From NCBI GenBank assembly GCA_003049465.1, contig PYSS01000103.1:62001-126000 (forward strand): 64,000 nt of DNA, in the 5' to 3' direction. Positions 22,191-35,717 of this stretch are shown here, piece by piece. How positions within the stretch are numbered: the stretch's first letter is position 1; each line of letters begins with the position of its first letter. This DNA comes from Magnaporthiopsis rhizophila. Its lineage: Eukaryota > Ascomycota > Sordariomycetes > Magnaporthales > Magnaporthaceae. Under the pieces are notes generated by a model. That model made no database searches, was not told where the DNA came from, and saw only the letters and a list, made by a program, of their open reading frames with translations. The translations under genes and the position numbers were made by a program.

Positions 22191-25100
22191 ATTGTATAAA
22201 TTAATAAATTTTTAATAATTTTTTTAAATTATTTAGCGCAAGGATAGCGCATTTTAATTTTTATTAAAAGGTTTTGGGTTTGATTTTTAATATAATTTTT
22301 AATATAATAGTGCTTTATTATTATAGCGGCATATTGTTGGATTAAGCTTTTTATTATTATTTGCTAACCTTTTTATAATTACCCCTGCCGATATTTTTAT
22401 AAAACTTTTTGGCAATTTATAAGGTTTATTTTTTTTCTTCTATATATTATGCTTATATTTGTACCTTATTTATTTGATTAAATATTACCGCTTACAATAG
22501 CGTACTTTATTATTAAGGATTTTTTCGATTTCCCACTTTTGATTTGGGTTAATTTTTATTAATTTCGTGCTTTTCGAACCAAATAATACCGGTTTTAGCA
22601 AAAAAATATAAAAAATAAAATGGATTTTTATAATTGGCAATAATTAAAATTCGTAATTAACTGGCAAAATCACCCTTTTAATTTTAAACGGTCCGAATTT
22701 TTTATAATCCAGCTTATTATTTGGCCGTTTTATTTTAATATTGCAGCGCAAAAAATAAATGTTATTTTTTTTTTAAAGGTTAGTTTTTCGAGTTTTTTTT
22801 TATTTGTTTAGATAGATATGCATTTTCGAAACTTTTCGAGCTTTTTTTGCAAATGCTTATATAATTTGGTTATTTTAGTAACCTATATTTTTGCTATTAG
22901 CGCATTTTTTTTTGCTTTGGATTTTTTATATATTATAAGTATAAACCTATAATTTGCCAAAACGGGGTAATTTTTATACTTTTGTATATTAAACTGTTAT
23001 AAACAAATTGGGCTATAAAAAATAATTATACCCAATTAATTTGTTTGTAATTAATATAATAATATAAATATTATTTTATAGTTTGGTTTGTCCGTTTTAT
23101 TTGTTTATTTGTTTCGGGATAATAAACTGTTAATAATGCATATTTTGCTTTAAATTTGGCCGTTAAAGCCCTCCAAAATTTGTTTATAAACAGTTTATTT
23201 TGATCCGTGATTAATTTGTTGGGCGTTTTGTGTTCCAATATTACGTTCCTGATAAAAATATATATTAATTTTGTAATATTGCTGCTTTTTTTATAAAATA
23301 AAAATAAAGCATACTTGATAAGCCTGTTTATTATTATTAGGATATTATTATATTAAATATTTGTTAATAATTTTTTCGATTTAAAAAGCTTAATCACAAA
23401 ATTTATCGTAACCTTTTGCTATGCCTTATTAAGCACTGGTAAAGGTTAAAATAATTTGTAAGGTTTATGCCTGCTGGCCTTATTTTTGGCGCAGTTTTCG
23501 CAATTTTTAATTGCTTTTTAAATTATAATTTGGATTTTTATAAACCCGTGGTATTATTACAATTTTTTCCAGGTTTCAATTATTTTTTGGTATCCATAAA
23601 TTATTTGGCTATGGATTTGCTGGAATTTTTTAGGGATTTATTTTTTTAAAGCGTGATTTTATTAACATTTATTATATTAGGATAAAAAACCCATCTGGTT
23701 TTTATACTAAAACCATGTGTATTTTTAACAGCATTTTATTTTTGTAATCCGATTAGCGGTTTAAGGCATTTGCTTGTCCATTTTCCGATCCTTTTTTATA
23801 TTTAATCCTAAAATTATAATTTTGGAAAAACTAATTTTACCGAATTTATTATTTATTTAATATTTAACAGGTAATAAAATGCGCAAGGTTTTTATAATTT
23901 GTATAAACCATAACCTGGTGGTTTGCCTGGCACAGGTATATTTTTTATTTTTCCAATACTTAAATAATAATTATAAGCTTTTTATTATGGATCGGGTAAT
24001 TTAATTCCGGTTTATTAAATTTATGCAATAAAAAAGCGCAAGGGTGCAATTTTCCGCTATTATTTTTTTAATTAAATTGTGCCCCGATTGTAAAATCCGA
24101 TATATCGGTTTTAATTTTAAAGGGTTTATTTGGGTTTAATAAAATTAACACTGGTTTTTATATTATGGTTTTTTTTAATAGGTTAAAAGCTTTTTATTTT
24201 TGCATTTTTTAACAAAACTGGTGATTATTTTTGGTGAAATTTGTAAATAAAAGGGCTAATTTGCTCAAATCCCGGATAAATTATCGGTAAAAGTTTAGAA
24301 AACCCAAAAAGCTTTGTATTTTTTTAACATTAATTAATTTGGGCTATTTTTTTACAGCTTATACCTTTTTAGGTTTTATTTGTATTTAACCCGTTATAAT
24401 TATACATTTTAAAAAAATAATTTTTTATATATGCTATGCATATTTCTCGGGTTTAATTAAAAGTTTTGCGCTTTATAATTTTTGCAGAACCTTATATATA
24501 TATTTTTTATATTTTTTTAATATTTTCGAAAAAACCAGGATATTATTTAAATAAATAAATACACAAATATTTAAATACTCCCGTAATATATAGTTAATTA
24601 TTTTTTGGAAAATGGCTGGTGCATTAATAAGCCCGAAAGTTATTATTAGCAATTTATATATTTTTAGCCAAGTTCGGAAAGCAATTTTCCACTTATTTTT
24701 TTCCTTAATTTTTAACAAATTATATATTTTGCATAAGTTTAAGGCCGTAAATTATTTGGCTTTGCCAAATTTATTTTATAATTTATCGATAAAAAGTAAA
24801 GGATACTAATCCTTTATTATAATTTTGTTTAGCGGATAATAATCGATATATATCCGTTTTTTTCCATCTTTTTTTGGGACGAACAAAATTCCGTATCCCA
24901 CTGGAGAATCCGAAAATCGGATAATACCTTTTTATAAGTTTTCCGCAAATTATTTTTATAATAATTTTTGCTATTTGGGGTTTAACCGGTACAATTTTTG
25001 ATAATTAAATTATACTTTTGGTTTAAGCTTAATTTTATAATTGAACGGCCCATATTTTGGAAGTATTATTTCCAGGTTTTCCTAAAATAACCTCCAATAT

Positions 25101-28055
25101 TTATGGTATTTTTTGGAAATATTTTTTAAGCGCTGGTATGCTTGTTTATCAGGCAGATCGTAATTTTGGTTTCGATTTTTTATTGCTTTTATTTTTTAAT
25201 TTTGATTTTTGACCGCATTTTTTTCTGGATCGCGGTTTTAATTATATTTTTTTTGCAACCTGCCTTTTATTTTCGGGGTTTTTTATTATTAAGGCCGATA
25301 TTGCCTGATAAATATAATTTTATTAGTATAATTTGCCAAGATTAATTGCCAAATTTTGCTATTATTACAGCAATCCTGTTTAGCTTTTATTTTTTATAGT
25401 TTGGGGCCCGTAATTATTAGGCTTTTTTGCTTTTTAATAATAACTTTCTCCATTAAATTTTCTCCGAAACCCAATTTATTAGGGGATTAAATTTTTTAAA
25501 CCAGGGGAAACCCAAAATTAGGTTTTTTTTGCCTGTATTTATAATATTTAGGGTAACCTTACAGATTTTCCCTGCAATTTTAAACCTAAATTGTTCTATT
25601 TCTGAATTAATTATCCCATTATTATAAATAACTGGTTTTTTTTATAATTCCAAAACTGTATAACTATTATTTCCGATATATTGGTATACCGTACCTTATT
25701 ATCGTTTTTGGTGTAATATAATTTTTATTAAATCCGTAATTAACCATTGCTATTAATTATTATTTTTGCTATTTAATCACCTTTTTAATATAAAAGGGAT
25801 AACTTGCTATAATTTTTGTTAGGATTTTTTTAATTCGTTTTTTTTTTGTCCATACCAAGCTTTTGTTTTAGTAAAATACCCTAATTTTTTGGCTTATACT
25901 GGTATCCGGGGTAAAACTGTCCAGTTTGCTAATTTTTGGCCTTTTTTTCGGCATAATGCTTATATTTTGGTTTTTTGCAAATATAATACAGCAATAACCC
26001 TGCCATATATATTATAAAATAATAGGGTGCTGGGGCAAATATTGCTATTTTTTCGATGCAATTGCGTAACACGATCTACTATTTGGGTAACTGTTATTTT
26101 TGCTTTGGCAGGCTTTAAGATTTTTGGCTATTTTTTATTAGAAATTAATCGTTTTTTAGCTTTTTAAATAAATGATTATTATAAGCGTAATATAAGCATT
26201 TTGCCCAGAAAACTTTTATATGCCCCGGATTATTTATTGCCAAATTTTTATAATCCTTATTAATTATATAATCCTGCTGGTATAAAAACGGATTATTTTT
26301 TTAATACTGTGCTTGGTATATATTTTTCCCACGATAAATAACGGTTTGATTATTTCGATCCTAATCCAGGTGCTGACCGTTATTCTTTATTGCGGGCACC
26401 CTGCGGTATAATTTGCAATTTCCGGATTTTTTCGGATTATTAGGCCATATTTTGAATAATAAATATACCGGTATTTTATGGGTATAGGTGTAAATTTTTT
26501 GGTAAAATGTTTCGTTCTGATTTTTGAGCATAATATACGTTTTTTTTTTGCTTATTATATTTGTGCGTTATTTTTTATACTTTTTGGGATCCTTTTCCGC
26601 AGATGCCCAAAATTTCCTCAATTTGAAATCCTTATTTTCCGACCTTTTGGTTAGGTATATTTATCCAAGCAGTTTTTGATCAAAGTTTTTTTTTATTTTT
26701 AACCGAAATATTCGATACTTTTTTTTGGGTTAATAATTTTTTAAATATCGATAAAATTTGTTAAAATGTATTTTATTTTTTTAATAGTGCTATAATAGGG
26801 TTTTAAACAGGCTTTTTATATTTGAAATTGGTTAATGCTTTATTAAACTAATATAATTGCCCTATCTTTTTTAACTTTCCTTTTTTTTGGTTTTTGGTTC
26901 CATTTTTTTAAAATTATAATTTATCGATTTGTTAGGTGGCTGCCAGCTTTTGTTAAGGGTGCTAACCTAATCTGTCCTTATCCGATTGATATATATAACA
27001 TTTATTATCGAAATAATATATTTAGCTAAATAAAGCTCCTAAATATAGGTTATTTTTTGGTCTATATATTAAATAACTGCTAATTGCTATTTTTGGGCAT
27101 AGTTTTTTTTAATATATTTTTATTATTTATATTTAAAGTATCCCTTATTTTTAGCGTTTTGTTATTTAATATATTTCTGTTTCCCGTGCGGTTTTTTTTG
27201 CTATTAAAGGTATATAGCTTTTGCAAATAAATTTATTAGTTCTAAATATATTTTATGCGCAATAAATTATTATTGTTTGGCTTTTTTCTGGTTTATTTTA
27301 TTATTTTATTATACTGGCTGGGATTACTGAACCTTTTTTTCAGGCATTATTTATACAGCCTGTTACTGATACAAATGCTTTTAATAATATAATCGACAAA
27401 ATCTTTAGGCCTTTTTTCCTTAATTAGCTTATTTTTTATATTATTTCTTAATCCTTAATAAAATTAAAACATTTTGGTATTTTCCGTTTAATTAAATTTA
27501 TTAACCAATTGCTGGAATTTAGCAATATAAATGGATACTGATCCTTTTTAGCACAGCTAAAATAATTTTTTTTGGTTATTTTTTTTCTTGTTCACTTGTT
27601 TAAACATTTTGGCAATTTTTTCGCCGAATTTATCGAAATCCGCAAATATTAGTTTGGTAAATTTGCTTAATTTATCATTTTTTTTTAAAATAATTAGCTT
27701 ATATAGGTTTGAACCAATCCTTAATTTTATTATTAAAATAAATAATAATATAAGCTATTTTCTAATAATTATTCTAAAAACTGTCCTGATAAAATTTAAA
27801 ATAACTTTTGTATTTTGTAAGGAAAGTTTTAAATTTACCTTTTTTTTTGTCGTACTTATTTGGGGTGGGAAATTTATAAATTGGAATAATTTTGGGCTAT
27901 TTTTTAAATTTCTCAAATTTTTTAATAAAAATCTTTAAAATAATAGCAGGATTATTATAATTTTTGCTATCGATAATAATGGTTTCGATTTTTTTAACTA
28001 TAATTGATATAATTATTTATTGTTTACACCTCCGGTAAATGCTAAACAGGATTAG
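22190..28055 (-). pseudogene. E3 gag-pol, RIP-inactivated
   Basis: Minus-strand order from the right: gag from about 28000 to 27150, protease near 25700, RT at about 24470-24990 (active site YLNN), RNase H near 24000, integrase at about 23700-22700, chromodomain at about 22600-22350. Frames are broken throughout by TAA/TAG. Confidence 0.8.
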
Positions 28056-28061
28056 TCAAAA

Positions 28062-28539
28062 TGTTACAATTATAAGCTTTTTGTTTTTAGGATAAGGCAC
28101 CTAAGGGCGGTATTAAGCAATATTAGGGTGCAAAATTGCCTTGCACGTAATTTGGGGGTTTGGTAAAATAATTATTTGTATTTTGCTTGCCCAAAAGGTT
28201 ATTTTGAAACTAATTTGGATTGATTAATGCCAAAACCTCAGTTAAAAATTATCTAGCACTTTAGGAGATTTTTGCCTTATATACCTGTGCTATTTTGCGC
28301 TTGGTGGCTAGGGATATTAGTAATATATTGGCTTTTTTTAATATCAAAAGTGTCCCTAATAATATTAGTGATACATTTAGCACTTAGCATATTATTTGTT
28401 ACCATATAACTTAATTATGTGTCCTTTTCCCCGACTGGCCTTAGTTATTCGGCCTTTGGTTTTCAGGACTGCGGGGTAAAGGCATCCCGCTGGGGGTTAG
28501 CCCCAGCCCTTCTGTCCCCTGCCAGCTCTGGTCGTAACA
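28062..28539 (-). repeat. E3 right LTR (478 bp)
   Basis: Starts TGTTACAATTATAAG and ends GGTCGTAACA. Its terminal 120 bp stay GC-rich although the interior is strongly mutated. Confidence 0.88.
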
Positions 28540-28927
28540 GTCGCCTTGCACGAGGTTTGGGAGTCTTAGTAGAACAATTGTCTGTTATTGCTTGCCCAAA
28601 GGGGTGCTTTGGAGCTAACTTAGGTTAATTAATGCCGAAGCCTCAGTTAAAAACTATTTAACACAGTAGGAAATCCCTCCTTATATACCCGTAAATCCCT
28701 ATACCATATTTGTGCTATGTTTGCTATATTTATAGCAAATATATTACCGTGCTATATTTGTTATGTTCATAGCAAATATATTACCCGTGCTTAGGTAAAT
28801 GCTTAGTTATCTAACTCCTTTCTGGCCTTGGTTATTCGGCTTTTGGCCTTTTATGACTGCGGGGTAAAGTCGTTTTGCTGGGGGTTAGCCCCAGCCCTTT
28901 TATCCCCTGCCAGCTGCGGTTGTAATA
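28540..28927 (-). repeat. E4 left LTR, truncated
   Basis: Begins at GTCGCCTTGCACGAGG, an interior LTR position, directly after the end of the E3 right LTR. It ends CGGTTGTAATA. It contains the TTTGCTATATTTATAGC-type hairpin units also found in the right LTR. Confidence 0.85.
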
Positions 28928-29042
28928 TCAGGTTTCCTTTTTTAAGCCAAATTCTTTTGGCCAAAAATCTGCAGTTCTGTCCTTTTATCAGTGGTAAATA
29001 TTTTTTTTTTTTACCATTTTTCGTTCTTTTCTTTTTGATAAA

Positions 29043-29580
29043 ATGTTCGGTTGGGTGCAGAAACGAAAGCCAGTGTCCTCGATTATCTGTTGGGATAATC
29101 TCCTTGCTTCTATTATTTTATCCCTTTTTATTATGCTTTTTTGTTTTAACTGTAAGGCCGATGGCCTTTTCCACTGTAATATATCCTTGTGCAACCGTTC
29201 GCGTTGCGACCGGTGCGTTTGTTTTGGGCATTTTTATTGCAATATTTTGGGTCCGTCTTTTAAGCACCTTTTTACTTATAATATCCAGTATGTTTGTGTA
29301 AAAAAGGAGCTAAAAGCCGCAAAAAAGGAGCATCGGTCGATAAATGCAAAAATTAAGCGCCTTTGCAAATAAAAAAAACAATGGCGTAAAAAGTTAACCC
29401 GCGTAATCCGTTGCGGGATTAGTAATATTAAGGAATTGGAACAAATTAAATAGGAGGAAGCCAAAAAAGTGGCTATATAGGCCCCTGTTGCATCTCCCGA
29501 CCTGCCGGTCCCCGATTTTCCTCCGTTATTTCCGAGCTGGGCTAACCATGGGATTAACCCTGATTTGCTGGCCTTATTTT
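29043..29580 (+). pseudogene. Antisense accessory ORF of E4 (best-preserved copy)
   Basis: The clearest copy of the accessory gene, with ATG at 29043 and 109 uninterrupted codons. It reads MFGWVQKRKPV, a hydrophobic stretch (LLASIILSLFIMLF), then the Cys-rich part: CFNCKADGLFHC, then SRCDRCVCFGHFYCNILGPS. A coiled coil follows (KKELKAAKKEHRSINAKIKRL), then QWRKKL, ISNIKELEQIK and a tail PDFPPLFPSWANHGINPDLL. Three later stops (TAA or TAG) are likely former Gln or Trp codons. The Cys spacing suggests a small zinc-binding domain. The hydrophobic stretch could be a membrane segment or a buried helix. Confidence 0.78.
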
Positions 29581-29589
29581 ACCCAGGTA

Positions 29590-32500
29590 AATTATTTTGG
29601 TACGGGCGTTCCGAGCCGAAATCCAAATTTTGGTATTAGGGTTAATTTTTTACCAAAAGCTTTCCGCCAATATTTTTTAAAAGTTTTTGGTGCACCTTTT
29701 AGGTTTGTTCTTTCCTTTTATATGCTTTTTTTTTAATTTTGTACCCTGCCCATTTAACCAAATAATGCTTGGTTCCGTTAATAATATTTTTGTCCAGGAT
29801 TTTTTCGATTTTGTACTTTTGTTTTGGGTTAATTTTTACTAATTTGTTATTTTTAAACCCCGATAATACTGGTTTAAATAAATTAATATAAAAAACCGGG
29901 TGGTTTTTTATAATTAATAGCAGTTAAAATTTATAATTAATATTAAAAACCTTTTTTAAAATTTTAAATGGTTCCAATTTTTTATGGTTTAATTTATTGT
30001 TTGGTTATTTTATTTTAATATTATATTAAAAAAGATAAATATTATTCCTTTTTTTAAAGGTTGGTTTTTTGATCCTTTTTTTATTGGCTTATTTAAATAT
30101 ATAATATTATAATTTTTTTAGCTTTATTTGGAGGTTTTTGTGCAATTTAATAAGTTTTTTTACCTGTATTTTTGTTATTAGGATATATAATTTTGCCCTG
30201 AATTTTTTGTATACCGTAAATATAAACCTGTAATTTGCGTAAAATAGTGTAATTTTTGTACTTTTGTGCATTAAACTGTTATATGCAAATTGTGCTATAA
30301 AAAATAATTATATTTAATTATTTTATTTATAATTAACAAAATAATATAAATATTGCTTTATAGTTTGATTTGTTCGTTTTATTTGCTTATTTGTTTAAAA
30401 ATAATATGCTGTAAAAAAGGCATGTTTTGCGTTTAAACTGGTTATAAGTTATTTCCAAAACTTATTATTAAATAGCTTGTTTCGGTTCGTAATTATACAT
30501 TTTAATATTCCGTATTTTGCAATTATATTCCGAATAAAAATATAAATTAATTTTATAATTTTTGCATTTTTTTTAAACAATAAATATATGGTATATTTGG
30601 TAAATCGGTCGATTATTACTATAATATTATTATATTAGATATTTATAAAAAAAAATTTTAATTTGGATAGCCCCATAACAAAATCCGTTATAACTTTTTG
30701 CTAAATATTACTAAATACTGGTAAAAACTAAAATAATCCGTAAAATTTGTACCGGTTTGCTTTATTTTTTGCACAGCTTTTATAATTTTTAATTGCTTTT
30801 TGCATTTCGGCGCAGGTTTTTATAAATTTGTAATGCTACCGAAATTTTTTCCAAATTTTTGTAATTTTTTGATATCTGTATACCAACCAGTTATAAATTT
30901 GTTAAATTTTTTTTAAAATCCATTTTTTTTGGGGTATAGTTTTTGCTAATATTTGTTATACTAAAACCAAAAACCTATTTGATTTTTGTGCTAAAATTAT
31001 ATACATTTTTAATAGCACTTTATTTTTATAATCCGATCGGCAGCTTAAGGCATTTGTTCGGCCATTCTCCGATCCTTTTTTATATTTAATCCTAAAATTA
31101 TAATTTTAAAAAAACTAACTCCACCGGATTTGTTATTTGTTTAATATTTGGCAAGTGATAAAATGTACCAGGTTTTTATAATCCGTATAAACCATAATTT
31201 GATAATTTGCTTAGCACAAATATACTTTCCACTTTTCCAATACTCGGATAATAATTATAAGCTTTTTATTATGGATCGGGTAATTTAATTCCGGTTTATT
31301 TAATTTATATAACAAAAAAGCACAAAAATGCAGCTTTTTATTATTATTTTATTAATTAAATTGGGCTTCGATTATAAAATCCGATATATTAATTCCAATC
31401 CCAAAAAACTCACCTGGGTTTGGTAAAATTAATACTGGTTTTTATATTATCGTTTTTTTAGCAAATCGAAAGCTTTTTATTTTTATATTTCTTAATAAAA
31501 CTGGTGATTATTTTTGGTAAAATTTATAAATAAAATTGCCATTTTGCTAAAATCCCGGATAAATTATCGATAAAAGTTCAAAAAACCCAAAAAGCCTTGT
31601 ACTTTTTTAATATTGGTGGATTTGGGCTATTTTTTTATAATTTGCACCTTTTTTAATTTTATCCGTACCTAATCCGGCATAACCACATATTTTAAAAAAA
31701 TAACTTCCTGTGTGTGCCACGTGCATTTTTCGGGTTTAATTAAAAGCTTTACATTTTGCAATTTTTGCAAAACTTTATATATATGCTCCTTATATTTTTC
31801 CGGTATTTTTAAAAAAATTAAAATATTATTTAAATAGGCAAATATACAAATATTTAAGCATTTTTGTAATATATGGTTAATTATTCGCTGAAATGTGGCT
31901 GGTGCATTGATAAGCCCGAAAATTATCACCAGTAATTCGTATATTTTTAGCCGGGTTCGAAAAATGGTTTTTCATTTATCTTTTTTTTTAATTTTTAATA
32001 GGCTATATATTTTGCATAAATCCAAAACCGTAAATTATTTAGCTTTGCTAAATCTGTTTCGTAATTTATCGATAAAAGGCAAAAAATATCGGTTTTTTAT
32101 CGTAGCCTCGTTTAACAAACAATAATCGATATATATCCGTTTTTTTCCATTTTTTTTGGGAATAAACAATATTTTGTATTCCATAAGGAAATCCAAAAAT
32201 CGAATAATATTTTATTCCAGGTTTTCCGCAAATTATTTTTGCAATAACCTTTGTTATTTGGGGTTTAACCGGTATAATTTTTGGTAATTAAATTATGCTT
32301 TTAATTTAAGCTTAATTTTATAATCGAATAATTCATATTCCGAAAGCCCTATTTCCAGATTTTTCTGGAATAATCTCCAATATTAATAATATTTTTCAGG
32401 AATATTTTTTAGGTGCTAATATGCCTATTTATTAAGCCAATCGTAATTTTGGTTGCAATTTTTTATTATTTCCGTTTTTTGGTTATATTTTTTCTTATAG

Positions 32501-35250
32501 CCTATTTTTTATCCTTGGGATTTTTTGCTATTAAAGCCGATATTACCTGATAAATGCAAATTTATTAATACAATTCGCCAAAATTAACTGCCAAATCCTA
32601 CTATCGTCACAATAATCCTGTTTGGCCTTTATTTTTTATGGTTCGGGGCCCATAACTATTGGGCTTTTTTATTTCCCAATAATAACTTCCTTTATTAAAT
32701 TTCCTCCAAAACCCAATTTATTAGGGGATTAAACTTTTTAAACCAGGAAAAACCCAAAATTAAATCCTTTCCTTTTATATTTATAATATTTAGGGTAACT
32801 TTGCAAATTTTTCCTACAATTTTAAACCTAAATCGATTTACCTCCGAACCAATTATTTTACCGTTATAAATAACTGGTTTTTTTTCCACAATTCCAAAAC
32901 CGTACAGCTATTATTTTTATTATATTACTATACTGTACTTTATTATTATTTTTAATGCAATATAATTTTTGTTAAATCCGCAATCGATTATTATTACCAA
33001 TTATTATTTTTGCCATTTAACCACTTTTCTAATATAAAATAAATAATTTGCTATAATTTTTGCTAGGATTTTTTTAATTTGTTTTTTTTATCCATATTAA
33101 ACTTTTGTTCCGGTAAAATACCCTAATTTTTTGGCTTATACTGGTAACCGGAATAAAACTATCCAGTTTGCTAATTTCTGACCTTCCTTTTAGCATAACA
33201 TTTGCATTTCGATTTTTAATAAACGTAATATAACAGTAACCCTGCTATACATACCATAAAATAATAAAATACTGGGGCAAATATTACTGTTCTTTTAATA
33301 TAATTACGGAACACAATTTGCCATTTAAATAACTGTTATTCCTATTTTAGCAAACCTCGAGGTTCCTCGCTATTCCTTATTAAAAACCAATCGTTTTTTA
33401 GCTTTTTAGGCAAATAATTACTGCAATTATAATATAAATATTCTGCCCAAAAAATTCCTGTATACCCCTTGCCATCCACCGCTAAATTTTTATAATCCCT
33501 GCTAATTATATAATTTTATTGGTATAAAAATGGATCATTTTCCCAATACCGTATTTGGTGCATATTTTTTTTCGTAATAAATAACGGTTTCATTATTTCG
33601 GCCCCAATCCAGGCACCGATCATCATTTTCCATTACAGGCACCTTGCGGTATAATTTGCAATTTTTAAATTTTTCCGGATTATTGGGCCATATTTCGAAT
33701 AATAAATACACCGGCACCTTATAAATATAAGTATAAACTTTTTAATAAAATACTTTATTTTTATCGCTAATCGTGGCATACGTTTTTTTTTACCCATTAT
33801 TTCCGTATTTTATTTTTTGTGCTTTTTGGGATTTTTTTTTGCAAATGCCCAAAATTTGCCCAGCTTAAAACTTTTATTATCCGGCCCTTTGGTTAAATAC
33901 ATTTAGCCAAACGGTTTTTGGTTTAAACTTTTTTTATTATCCTTAACCAATATATCTAACATTTCGTTTTGGATTAATAGGTTTTTAAATACTGCCAGGG
34001 CTTGCTAAAAAATGCATTATTCCTTTTGTAAAATTTCAAGGTTATTATTAAGGGTATTTTTCTGCATTTCCTATTTTTCCAACTTTTCGAATTCGGTTAT
34101 TATGGGTACCCTGTTTAATTTGTCGATCCATCGGGTGGCAGCCAAATATTGCTAGGGGTATTAACCTAATCTGTCCTTATCTAATTTATGCATAAAATAT
34201 CCGTTATTAAAATAATAAATTCAGCTAAATAAAACTTTTAAATATAGGGTTTTTTTTGGTCCGTGTATCGGATAATTGCAAATTATTTTTGGGGATAATC
34301 CTTTTTGATATATTTTTATTATCCATATTTAAAATATCTTTTGTTTTTGGCATTTTGCTATTTGATATGCTTCTGTTTTTTATACTGCTTTTTTTGTTAC
34401 TAAAGGTATATAACCCTTGCAAACAAATTTATAAATCCCGAATATATTCTATGCATAATAAATTATTATTATCTGGCTTTTTTTTGGTTTGTTTTATTAT
34501 TTTATCGCGCTGGCTGGAATTATTAAACCTTTTTTTCCAAGCATTATTTATATAATTTGTTATTAATACAAATAATTTTGGTAATATAATCGACAAAATC
34601 CTTAGGCCTTTTTTTTGGCCAATTTATCCTTTATATTATTTTTTAATCCCTGGTAAAACTGAAACATTTTGGTATTTTCCGTCCAGTTAAATTTATTAAC
34701 AAATCGCTGAAATTTGGCAATATAAATGGATGCTAAGCCTTTTTAGCACAGCTAAAATAATTTTCTTTCAGTTACCTGTTTTTTATCCACTTATCCGAAT
34801 ATTTTGGCAATTTTTTCGCCAAACTTTTTAAAATTTGCGAAAATTAGCTTAATAAATTCACTTGATTTGTTATTTTTTTTTAAAATAATCAGCTTATATA
34901 GGCTCGAACCAATCCTTAATTTTATTATTAAAGCAAATGGCGGTATAAGCTATTTTCTGGTAATTATTTTGGAAATTATCCTGATAAAACTTAAAATAAT
35001 TTTTGTATTCCGTAAAAAAGATTTTAAATTTGCCTTTTTTCCTGTTATATTTGTTTGAAATAAGAAACTTATAAATAAAAATAATTTTGGGCTACTTTTT
35101 AAATTTCTCGAACTTTTCGATAAAGGTTTTTAAAATTAAGGTAGAATTATTATAATCCGTGCTATCAATAATAATAATCTCGATTTTTTTGGTTGCGGTT
35201 GCTATAATTACTGCTATTTGTTACCTCCGGTAAATGCTGAACAGGATCAG
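29590..35250 (-). pseudogene. E4 gag-pol, RIP-inactivated
   Basis: Read leftward: gag at about 35200-34250, protease near 32880-32690 (VTLNIINIKGKDLILGFSWF), RT at about 32160-31660 with YLNN in place of YxDD, RNase H at about 31600-31000, integrase at about 30950-30250, chromodomain at about 29880-29740. Stops are frequent and mostly TAA. Confidence 0.8.
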
Positions 35251-35256
35251 TTAAAA

Positions 35257-35717
35257 TATTACAATTATAGGCCTTTTGCTTTTAGGGTAGGGCATTTAAG
35301 GGCGGTGTTAAGCAGTATTGGGTTGCAAAATTGCCTTGCACGAGGTTTGGAAGTTTTAATAAAATAGTTATCTGTTATTGCTTGCCCAAAGGGGTGTTTT
35401 GGAGCTAATTTAGATTAATTAATGCCAAAGCTTCAGTTAAAAATTATTTAACACAATAGGAAATTCCTCCTTATATACCCGTAAATCCCTATACCATATT
35501 TGTGTTATATTTGTTATATTTATAACAAATATATCACCGTGCTATATCTGTTATGTTTATAACAAATATATTATCCGTGCTTAGGTAAATGCCTAGTTAT
35601 GTAACTCCCTCCTGGCCTTGGTTATTCGGCCTTTGGCCTTCCATAACTGCGGGGTAAAGGCGTCCCGCTGGGGGTTAGCCCCAGCCCTTCTGTCCCCTGC
35701 CAGCTGCGGTCGTAACA
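35257..35717 (-). repeat. E4 right LTR (461 bp)
   Basis: Starts TATTACAATTATAGG, ends CGGTCGTAACA, and is followed by CCAGA. It includes repeated TTATATTTGTTATATTTATAAC-like hairpin units at about 35500-35575. Confidence 0.88.

Larger units (their letters stand above)
21048..28539 (-). mobile_element. E3: Ty3/Gypsy chromovirus, left member of a compound insertion
   Basis: A 7492-bp element with 478-bp LTRs at both ends and pol on the minus strand. Its left flank is CCAGA (21043-21047), which is repeated not at its own right end but at 35718-35722, after E4. Its right LTR is followed directly by GTCGCC, an internal position of an E4-type LTR. This is best explained by E3 having inserted into the left LTR of E4, followed by recombination between the two LTR starts. 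Confidence 0.85.
28540..35717 (-). mobile_element. E4: Ty3/Gypsy chromovirus with a 5'-truncated left LTR
   Basis: The partial left LTR is 28540-28927 (388 bp, lacking about the first 75 bp). The accessory ORF follows on the plus strand, then pol on the minus strand, then a complete right LTR at 35257-35717. The CCAGA after it matches the CCAGA before E3, showing that E3 and E4 together occupy one original target in E1 gag. The LTRs carry a three-unit hairpin minisatellite not seen in E3, so E4 is a distinct subfamily. Confidence 0.85.
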
